The notes under the pieces were generated by a model. That model did no database searches, was not told where the DNA came from, and saw only the letters and a list, made by a program, of their open reading frames with translations. Positions 1 through 5,378 of a stretch of DNA of 5,378 nucleotides are shown piece after piece. Origin of the DNA: an uncultured Lachnospiraceae bacterium (lineage in GTDB: Bacteria; Bacillota; Clostridia; Lachnospirales; Lachnospiraceae); contig CACZSE010000053.1 in assembly GCA_902783735.1 (NCBI GenBank), positions 1 to 5,378 of the forward strand, read 5' to 3'. The position numbers were made by a program, and so were the translations under genes. Numbering within the stretch: the first letter of the stretch is position 1; every line of letters starts with the position of its first letter.

Positions 1-520
1 ACACGGTCTTACATCTGCATATGCAGGCTTCTCTATCATGGATATTTCAAACACCATGACAATGGATATAAACGAGAACACGAGCCTGGGCTCAGATGTA
101 TACGAAGAAGCGAGCGAAGCAGCTAAGGCTACAGCGGTTAAGGTAGTGAATGAGCTTCCTTCAACAGGTATAAGCAAGGTTGTCATTATCGCAAGACTCT
201 CAAGATACGACACATTAAGAAAGGCTATGAACGAACTCGGTGTAACAGGTATGACTGTAACACAGGTTATGGGATGCGGAATCCAGAAGGGTGCCGGCGA
301 GAAATACAGAGGTGTCGAGGTCGACGCAACACTGCTTCCTAAGGTAAAGGTTGAAGTTGTTGTAAGCAAGATCCCTGTACAGGCTGTTATAGACGCAGCA
401 AAGAAAGCTCTGTACACAGGTCATATCGGAGACGGAAAGATCTTTGTATATCCTGTCGAAAAGGTTGTAAAGATCAGAACCGGCGAAGAGGATTTCAACG
501 CACTTCAGGATGTGGAGTAA
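1..520 (+). CDS. amt: Ammonium transporter (Amt) with fused C-terminal P-II domain, 5' end outside the window
   Basis: The open frame enters from the left edge (first full codon at base 2). It starts with HGLTSAYAGFS, resembling the conserved cytoplasmic tail of Amt channels, so the membrane part lies upstream. A linker of about 35 residues leads to a complete P-II (GlnB/GlnK) domain from about base 170 to the end. Numbering from the Met at base 38, visible P-II hallmarks are TGMTVTQV (70-77), the 2-oxoglutarate-site Gln in GIQKG (Q83), the T-loop EKYRGVEVDATLLPKVK (88-104), and the ATP-site segment GDGKIFV...KIRTGEED (131-152). The T-loop position equivalent to E. coli GlnB Tyr51, the uridylylation site, is Val95, so GlnD-type modification is not expected there; Tyr46 is retained (Y90). 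Family knowledge: P-II plugs Amt channels when nitrogen is ample. A fused copy suggests built-in gating. The Met at base 38 is internal and not the true start. Confidence 0.93.
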   Translation, partial: HGLTSAYAGFSIMDISNTMTMDINENTSLGSDVYEEASEAAKATAVKVVNELPSTGISKVVIIARLSRYDTLRKAMNELGVTGMTVTQVMGCGIQKGAGEKYRGVEVDATLLPKVKVEVVVSKIPVQAVIDAAKKALYTGHIGDGKIFVYPVEKVVKIRTGEEDFNALQDVE

Positions 521-542
521 AAAGAAGGTTAACTGATGAATG

Positions 543-685
543 AGATGACGAGATTGTTTCGCTTCAGACTCAGCTCTCGCACGGATCGGGTACCCCTAGC
601 GGTACTAAGCTCTCAGCCATTTACATGTCTGAATCGCTAAGTACCGAGACCCGATACGGTCTTCACCGAAAAAATCACGTCATCT
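543..685 (+). ncRNA. Candidate structured RNA element between amt and asnB, class not recognised
   Basis: This non-coding block is unusually self-complementary. An 8-pair perfect stem closes it (543-550 with 678-685). Inside are a 7-pair perfect stem (585-591 with 649-655), a second 7-pair perfect stem (600-606 with 640-646), shorter inner pairings (608-610 with 636-638; 613-616 with 629-632), and a small hairpin on the 3' side (657-660 with 665-668, loop CUUC). Together they make a rod with a large internal bubble. Competing helices also exist (590-594 with 601-605; 563-569 with 627-633). No U-run follows, so it is not a Rho-independent terminator. I see no T-box sequence and none of the riboswitch cores I can recall. 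The strand is assumed from the flanking genes. It could be a leader or riboswitch for asnB-pyrG-gltB, a processed small RNA, or a repeat element. A rod with a bubble and a small 3'-side hairpin loosely recalls 6S RNA, but the element is short and sequence support is lacking. Confidence 0.5.
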
Positions 686-715
686 GCATAGATCAGGTAT
701 ACTGAATAGAATTTA

Positions 716-750
716 CCATACTACCTCCGGGAATTCCCGGGGGTGTATGG
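716..750 (+). promoter_or_regulatory. Strong hairpin just upstream of the asnB ribosome binding site
   Basis: Bases 716-721 pair with 745-750 and 723-731 pair with 736-744, giving 15 base pairs with one G-U, a single bulged U722 and loop AAUU. The core 727-740 is a perfect 14-base palindrome. No U-tract follows, so it is not an intrinsic terminator. It ends 7 bases before the Shine-Dalgarno sequence. Its 5' arm contains CCUCC (724-728), exactly complementary to GGAGG at 760-764. In the hairpin fold this anti-Shine-Dalgarno segment is locked away, which should leave the ribosome binding site open. Likely roles, all inferred, are translation control, mRNA stability or a processing site. A DNA-level operator is also possible. 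Confidence 0.6.
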
Positions 751-757
751 CGGTTAT

Positions 758-764
758 AAGGAGG
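758..764 (+). promoter_or_regulatory. Ribosome binding site of asnB
   Basis: The perfect Shine-Dalgarno sequence AAGGAGG lies 9 bases before the ATG at 774. This fixes the asnB start at 774 and excludes the in-frame ATG at 747, which sits inside the 716-750 hairpin and upstream of this site. Confidence 0.88.
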
Positions 765-773
765 AAAAAGCAT

Positions 774-2351
774 ATGTGCTCGATCATGGGATATAAAGGA
801 AGGAGTGTTTCTTTGGAAACGTTTAAGAAACACTTTGACAAAACGATATCCAGGGGCCCGGATATGCAGCGTATCAGACAATACAAAGATGTAACACTGG
901 GGTTTGAAAGACTGGCTATCATGGGACTTACTGAGGAAGGAATGCAGCCTTTTGAACTGAATGATAATGCGATCGTTTGTAACGGAGAGATTTATGGCTT
1001 CAGGAAGATAAAAGAAGAATTACAAAAGGACTACACTTTTGTGAGTGATTCTGATTGTGAGATTTTGCTTCCCTTGTATGAGAAATACGGGACAGGCATG
1101 TTTGAAATGTTGGATGCCGAGTATGCATGTATCATTTATGATGCTGACAAAGATGACCTTGTTGCAGCAAGGGATCCGATCGGTATCAGACCGTTGTTTT
1201 ACGGATATACACAGGATGATGAGATCGTATTTGCCAGTGAAGCAAAGAACCTTGTGGGACTTGTAGGTGAAGTAAAGGATTTCCCGCCGGGACATTACTA
1301 TGAAGACGGAAAGTTTATCTGCTACCGAGACATGACTGCTGTTAAGGAAGTTATTCATGACGATATCGATACGGTATGTAAAAACATTCATGACAAGCTT
1401 GTGGCAGGTATAGAAAAGAGACTTGATGCAGACGCACCTCTGGGATTCTTATTAAGCGGAGGACTTGACAGTTCACTTGTTTGTGCCGTATCGGCAAAGC
1501 TTTTAAAAAAGCCTATAAAGACATTTGCGATCGGCATGAATACCGACGCCATAGATCTGAAATATGCGAAAGAGGTTGCCGATCATCTCGGAAGTGAACA
1601 TAAGGAGATAATCATAACAAAAGAAGATGTGATCGGATCACTTGAAGAAGTCATATCTATCCTTGGAACATATGATATCACTACGATAAGAGCCAGCATG
1701 GGAATGTATCTTATATGTAAGGCGATCCATGAGCAGACAGATATAAGAGTTCTTATGACAGGTGAGATCTCGGATGAGCTTTTCGGATATAAGTATACTG
1801 ATTTCGCTCCGGATGCGGAAAGTTTCCAGGAGGAGGCTGCCAAGCGCATAAGAGAGCTGTATATGTATGATGTGCTCCGTGCCGACAGATGTATCTCTTC
1901 AAATTCTATGGAAGCCAGAGTACCTTTCGGTGATCTTGATTTTGTAAGGTATGTCATGAGCATCGATCCGGAAATGAAACTCAACAAATATAACAAGGGT
2001 AAATATCTTTTAAGACACGCATTTGAAGGTGATTATCTTCCCTATGACATCTTAATGAGAGAAAAAGCAGCATTTTCAGACGCAGTCGGACACTCAATGG
2101 TAGATTACTTAAAAGAGTATGCAGCTGAGATATACAGTGATGAAGAATTTGAAAGACTGAGCGATCAATATGATTTTGCGAAACCGTTCACGAAGGAATC
2201 GCTTTTATACAGACAGATCTTTGAAAAATACTATCCGGGACAGGCTCATATGATAGTGGATTTCTGGATGCCCAACAAGTCATGGGAAGGCTGTGATGTA
2301 AACGATCCTTCGGCAAGAGTATTGTCAAACTACGGAGCCAGCGGAGAATGA
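774..2351 (+). CDS. asnB: Asparagine synthase B, glutamine-hydrolysing
   Basis: This cytoplasmic enzyme makes asparagine from aspartate, ATP and glutamine. The protein has 525 residues, against 554 in E. coli AsnB. The start at 774 gives MCSIMGY, placing the catalytic N-terminal Cys at position 2, as class II (Ntn) amidotransferases require; an upstream in-frame ATG at 747 would bury it. Glutaminase-domain markers are R46 (FERLAI), N70-G71-E72 and D94 (SDSDCE). The synthetase domain carries the PP-loop SGGLDSS (228-234), [10 protein letters not shown] (299-308), [10 protein letters not shown] (329-338, with E331 and D334 matching the catalytic acids of the usual SGEGSDE), MEARVPF (379-385) and the Lys of REKAAFSD (K431). 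Gly-to-Ile and Ser-to-Thr changes in SGEGSDE mark a subtype rather than loss of function. The gene heads a tight run with pyrG one base downstream. Leader structures at 543-685 and 716-750 are candidate control elements. Confidence 0.95.
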   Translation: MCSIMGYKGRSVSLETFKKHFDKTISRGPDMQRIRQYKDVTLGFERLAIMGLTEEGMQPFELNDNAIVCNGEIYGFRKIKEELQKDYTFVSDSDCEILLPLYEKYGTGMFEMLDAEYACIIYDADKDDLVAARDPIGIRPLFYGYTQDDEIVFASEAKNLVGLVGEVKDFPPGHYYEDGKFICYRDMTAVKEVIHDDIDTVCKNIHDKLVAGIEKRLDADAPLGFLLSGGLDSSLVCAVSAKLLKKPIKTFAIGMNTDAIDLKYAKEVADHLGSEHKEIIITKEDVIGSLEEVISILGTYDITTIRASMGMYLICKAIHEQTDIRVLMTGEISDELFGYKYTDFAPDAESFQEEAAKRIRELYMYDVLRADRCISSNSMEARVPFGDLDFVRYVMSIDPEMKLNKYNKGKYLLRHAFEGDYLPYDILMREKAAFSDAVGHSMVDYLKEYAAEIYSDEEFERLSDQYDFAKPFTKESLLYRQIFEKYYPGQAHMIVDFWMPNKSWEGCDVNDPSARVLSNYGASGE

Positions 2352-2352
2352 T

Positions 2353-3966
2353 ATGGTTAAATATGTATTTGTGACCGGAGGTGTCGTATCCGGACTTGGA
2401 AAAGGAATAACGGCAGCGTCTTTGGGAAGATTGATGAAGGCCAGAGGTTTTCACGTTACCATGCAGAAGTTTGATCCGTATATAAATGTGGATCCCGGAA
2501 CAATGAACCCGATCCAGCACGGAGAAGTCTTTGTTACGGACGACGGAACGGAGACAGATCTTGACCTTGGACATTATGAAAGATTCATAAATGAGAATCT
2601 TGATCATAATTCAAATGTAACCACGGGAAAGATATACTGGTCGGTTCTTAACAAAGAGAGACACGGTGACTATGGCGGGGGAACCGTTCAGGTCATCCCG
2701 CATATCACAAATGAGATCAAGGACAGGATATATAAAGATAAACAGTCCGAATCGACAACGATATCCATTATAGAGATCGGAGGAACGGTCGGAGACATTG
2801 AAAGCCAGCCGTTTTTGGAAGCGATCAGACAGTTTCAGGCTGAGGTCGGAAGGGAAAATGCGATCATCATACAGGTTACTCTGATACCTTATCTCAAGGC
2901 ATCGGGAGAGATGAAGACAAAGCCCACTCAGATGAGTGTTAAGAGCCTTCAGAGCATGGGTATATGGCCGGACATACTGGTATGCCGCTCGGATTATCCG
3001 ATCGACGATCACATGAAAGAGAAGATAGCTCTTTTCTGCAATGTGAAAAAAGAACATGTACTGCAAAACCTTGATGCTCCTTCGCTTTACGAAGTACCTC
3101 TCATGATGGAAGAAGAACACCTTGCTCAGGCAGTGTGTGATTGTTTGAAAATGGAGTGTCCCAAGCCTGACCTGACACATTGGAAGCAGATGGTTGATGA
3201 TCTGCATCATTCAAATACCGATGTAACCATAGCGCTGGTAGGAAAATACGTTGAACTGCATGATGCGTACCTGAGTGTTGCTGAGGCCCTTAAGCATGGA
3301 GGAATTGCAAACAGAGCAAAGGTAAATATCAAGTGGATCGATTCAGAGACCGTAAATGAAAAAAACATAGAGGAAATATTATCGGACGTTGACGGAGTAT
3401 TGGTTCCCGGAGGATTCGGACACAGAGGAACAGAAGGTAAGATCCTTGCGGCAAAGTATGCAAGAGAGAACAGGCTTCCCTATCTTGGACTATGTCTGGG
3501 CATGCAACTGGCCATAGTCGAATTTGCAAAAAATGTATGTAAGCTGGAGGATGCCGACAGTACCGAATTTGATCCGGATACAAAAAATCCCATTATATGT
3601 ATCCTGCCTGACAAAGAGGGGATCGAGGATATCGGAGGCACATTACGTCTGGGAGCATATCCCTGTAAGCTTAAAGCCGATACGATAGCTCATAAGCTGT
3701 ATGGCATGGATAACATAAGCGAGAGACACAGACATCGATATGAGGTAAATAACGACTATCGTGACGTGCTTACGGGAAACGGCATGGTATTGTCGGGAAC
3801 ATCGCCCGACGGACGTATAGTTGAGATGATCGAGCTTAAGGATCATCCGTTTTACGTAGCTACACAGGCCCATCCGGAATTCAGATCCCGCCCGGATGAA
3901 CCCCATCCTCTCTTCAGAGGATTGATCGAAGCGGCGCTTATATGGAAAAACGGCGGGGACAGATAG
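2353..3966 (+). CDS. pyrG: CTP synthase
   Basis: CTP synthase converts UTP to CTP using ATP and glutamine (or ammonia), the last step of de novo pyrimidine nucleotide synthesis. The 537 residues are full length (E. coli has 545). The N-terminal synthetase domain (about 1-265) has the P-loop region [12 protein letters not shown] (7-18, K17), K39, [11 protein letters not shown] (41-51), [14 protein letters not shown] (65-78, with Mg-ligand D71) and [11 protein letters not shown] (141-151, E141). The C-terminal class I amidotransferase domain (about 290-535) has the oxyanion loop VPGGFGHRG (351-359), nucleophile C381 in LGLCLGMQ, and the H507/E509 pair in [10 protein letters not shown]. All key residues are intact. 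The ATG comes one base after the asnB stop, with GGAG (2343-2346) inside the asnB end as ribosome binding site, so translational coupling to asnB is likely. No promoter or terminator is seen at either junction. Confidence 0.97.
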   Translation: MVKYVFVTGGVVSGLGKGITAASLGRLMKARGFHVTMQKFDPYINVDPGTMNPIQHGEVFVTDDGTETDLDLGHYERFINENLDHNSNVTTGKIYWSVLNKERHGDYGGGTVQVIPHITNEIKDRIYKDKQSESTTISIIEIGGTVGDIESQPFLEAIRQFQAEVGRENAIIIQVTLIPYLKASGEMKTKPTQMSVKSLQSMGIWPDILVCRSDYPIDDHMKEKIALFCNVKKEHVLQNLDAPSLYEVPLMMEEEHLAQAVCDCLKMECPKPDLTHWKQMVDDLHHSNTDVTIALVGKYVELHDAYLSVAEALKHGGIANRAKVNIKWIDSETVNEKNIEEILSDVDGVLVPGGFGHRGTEGKILAAKYARENRLPYLGLCLGMQLAIVEFAKNVCKLEDADSTEFDPDTKNPIICILPDKEGIEDIGGTLRLGAYPCKLKADTIAHKLYGMDNISERHRHRYEVNNDYRDVLTGNGMVLSGTSPDGRIVEMIELKDHPFYVATQAHPEFRSRPDEPHPLFRGLIEAALIWKNGGDR

Positions 3967-4008
3967 CGGATCGTATTTGACGAAAACCACCACAGAAAGG
4001 ACAGATAT

Positions 4009-5378
4009 ATGCAAGTATCCAAAACTCTTTATGAACCACAATTTGAACATGATAACTGCGGAATAGGCGCCGTTATCAATATTCATGGCAAAAAAAGTCA
4101 TGCAATAGTAGACGATGCATTAAAGATCGTCGAAAACCTTGAACACAGAGCCGGCAAAGACGGAGAAGGAAAGACGGGAGACGGTGTCGGAATACTTACC
4201 CAGATACCCCATAAATATTTTAAAAAAGTCTGTGGTAAACTGGGCATCGACATAGGAGAAGAGAGAGAGTACGGAGTGGGAATGTTTTTCTTCCCGCAAA
4301 ACGAACTTAAACGATCTCAGGCTATGAAGATGTTTGAAGTTATAGTTGAAAAAGAGGGGTTAAGCTTCCTTGGCTGGAGAGAGGTACCTGTATTTGATAA
4401 GGTATTGGGACAGAAGGCTCTTGAAAGCTGCCCGTATATATATCAGGCTTTTATAAAAAGGCCTGCAGCGATTTCGGATGATCTTGCTTTCGACAGAAAG
4501 CTTTACATTGTAAGAAGAGTATTTGAACAGAGCAATGAGAATACTTATGTACCTTCTTTATCGGGAAGGACAGTTGTATACAAAGGCATGTTCTTAGTAA
4601 GTCAGTTAAGGACATTCTTTGCCGATCTTCAGGATAAGGATTATGAATCGGCAATAGCTTTGGTTCATTCAAGGTTTTCAACAAATACAAATCCCAGCTG
4701 GCTCAGGGCTCATCCCAACAGGCTGGTTGTCCACAATGGTGAGATAAATACCATCAAGGGAAATGTGGATAAGATGCTTGCAAGAGAAGAGACAATAGCC
4801 ACAAGTCTGTTCAGTTCGGAGGATCTTACTAAGGTGCTCCCCATAATATCTGCAGAAGGTTCCGATTCCGCAATGCTTGATAACGCCCTTGAATTTATGA
4901 TCATGGGCGGAATGGATCCTGCACTGGCTGCAATGGTTCTCATACCCGAGCCGTGGGAGCATAATGATACCATTTCACAGGAGGAGAGAGATTTCTACCA
5001 GTACTACGCTACCATGATGGAACCATGGGACGGTCCGGCTTCGGTACTGTTCTCAGACGGTGATGTACTCGGAGCCATATTGGACAGAAACGGCCTTCGT
5101 CCTTCGAGATATTATGTTATGGATGACGGAAGGGTTATCATCTCTTCGGAAGTAGGATCATTAAAAGTAGATGAAAGACACATTCTGAAAAAAGAAAGAC
5201 TGCATCCCGGGAAGATGCTTCTCATAGATACAAAACAGGGAGCAGTCATACTTGACAGTGAGCTTAAAGAGCGTTATGCAAGCCGTGAACCTTACGGAGA
5301 ATGGCTGGATTCAAATCTGATAAATCTTCAGGATATAAAAATACCCAATGAGAAGATCAGACAGTATTCACCGGAAGA
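4009..5378 (+). CDS. gltB: Glutamate synthase large subunit, N-terminal part, 3' end outside the window
   Basis: The frame is open from the ATG at 4009 to the right edge, giving about 456 residues of a protein usually near 1500. GltB transfers the glutamine amide to 2-oxoglutarate to make two glutamates (GOGAT). The start has GAAAGGA (3995-4001) 7 bases upstream. The sequence HDNCGIGAV puts the catalytic Cys at residue 17, so the first 16 residues are a short propeptide to be removed, as in other GltB proteins. Class II amidotransferase markers follow: EHRAGKDGEGKTGDGVGIL, HSRFSTNTNPSWLRAHP (R222), VVHNGEINT (N243-G244-E245), EGSDSAMLDN (D286), and MMEPWDGPASVLFSDG then DRNGLRPSRYY. The central, FMN/Fe-S and C-terminal regions, and any gltD, lie beyond the window, so the electron donor cannot be told. 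The 42-base gap after pyrG has no terminator, which supports one operon with asnB-pyrG. Confidence 0.95.
   Translation, partial: MQVSKTLYEPQFEHDNCGIGAVINIHGKKSHAIVDDALKIVENLEHRAGKDGEGKTGDGVGILTQIPHKYFKKVCGKLGIDIGEEREYGVGMFFFPQNELKRSQAMKMFEVIVEKEGLSFLGWREVPVFDKVLGQKALESCPYIYQAFIKRPAAISDDLAFDRKLYIVRRVFEQSNENTYVPSLSGRTVVYKGMFLVSQLRTFFADLQDKDYESAIALVHSRFSTNTNPSWLRAHPNRLVVHNGEINTIKGNVDKMLAREETIATSLFSSEDLTKVLPIISAEGSDSAMLDNALEFMIMGGMDPALAAMVLIPEPWEHNDTISQEERDFYQYYATMMEPWDGPASVLFSDGDVLGAILDRNGLRPSRYYVMDDGRVIISSEVGSLKVDERHILKKERLHPGKMLLIDTKQGAVILDSELKERYASREPYGEWLDSNLINLQDIKIPNEKIRQYSPE

Noticed and set aside
657..675. CGGT-CTTC-ACCG hairpin next to an A-run as a terminator for a - strand transcript
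   Set aside because: Read on the - strand, the T-run comes before the hairpin instead of after it, so the order is wrong for termination.
690..712. Promoter with -10 TATACT (698-703), overlapping the small dyad TCAG-GTATA-CTGA (693-705)
   Set aside because: The -10 is good, but no TTGACA-like element lies 16-18 bases upstream (TCACGT at 17) and there is no extended -10 TG. It remains possible for an activated promoter but is not supportable from sequence alone.
716..750. Rho-independent terminator of the Amt gene or an attenuator
   Set aside because: The hairpin is strong enough, but it is followed by CGGTTATAAGGAGG with no U-run on the + strand, and there is no T-run in the right place on the - strand either.
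747..773. ATG at 747 as a longer in-frame start for asnB
   Set aside because: It would add nine residues before the catalytic Cys, which must be N-terminal after Met removal. It also lies inside a strong hairpin, whereas the ATG at 774 has a perfect AAGGAGG at proper spacing.
543..773. T-box (asparagine-type) leader, glutamine riboswitch or ANTAR-target two-hairpin leader
   Set aside because: The T-box sequence around TGGNACCGCG is absent. The glnA-type and downstream-peptide-type conserved cores are not recognisable. The one hexaloop (CCUAGC) lacks the A1/G4 pattern of ANTAR targets.
2611..3210. Long antisense open frame within pyrG
   Set aside because: It is fully contained opposite a conserved gene with all its catalytic motifs, has no recognisable motif of its own, and is the kind of shadow frame expected from codon bias.
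3977..4008. Promoter for gltB starting with TTGACG at 3977-3982
   Set aside because: No -10-like hexamer occurs 16-18 bases downstream, and the spacing leaves no room before the ribosome binding site.

Overview
The window looks like a chromosomal segment of a clostridial Firmicute, most likely a member of the Lachnospiraceae. This is inferred from the ammonium-transporter/P-II fusion, the AsnB, PyrG and GltB subtypes, strong AGGAGG-type ribosome binding sites, AGA-rich arginine codons and moderate GC content. No ribosomal RNA or other species marker is present, so the assignment rests on protein resemblance recalled from the families. All genes are on the + strand and all serve nitrogen assimilation. 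I see no mobile element, CRISPR array, tRNA or rRNA.

Layout: (1) 1-520 is the 3' end of an ammonium transporter gene whose cytoplasmic tail is fused to a complete P-II signalling domain. (2) 521-773 is a 253-base non-coding gap, the most unusual part of the window. It holds a compact self-complementary block (543-685) that reads like a structured RNA with mutually exclusive helices, then a very stable 15-pair hairpin (716-750) directly before the asnB ribosome binding site. (3) 774-2351 is asnB, glutamine-hydrolysing asparagine synthase. (4) 2353-3966 is pyrG, CTP synthase, one base after asnB. (5) 4009-5378 is the 5' part of gltB, the glutamate synthase large subunit, which runs off the window.

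The functional theme is entry and spending of ammonium nitrogen. The transporter brings in ammonium and its P-II domain senses energy and 2-oxoglutarate status. Three glutamine amidotransferases (AsnB, PyrG, GltB) then spend glutamine amide nitrogen on asparagine, CTP and glutamate. asnB-pyrG-gltB is very probably one operon. No Rho-independent terminator is visible between the transporter gene and asnB, so read-through from the transporter is possible, with the structured spacer as the likely control point. I could not match that spacer to any riboswitch, T-box or ANTAR-type leader that I can recognise, and it is the best candidate here for something undescribed.
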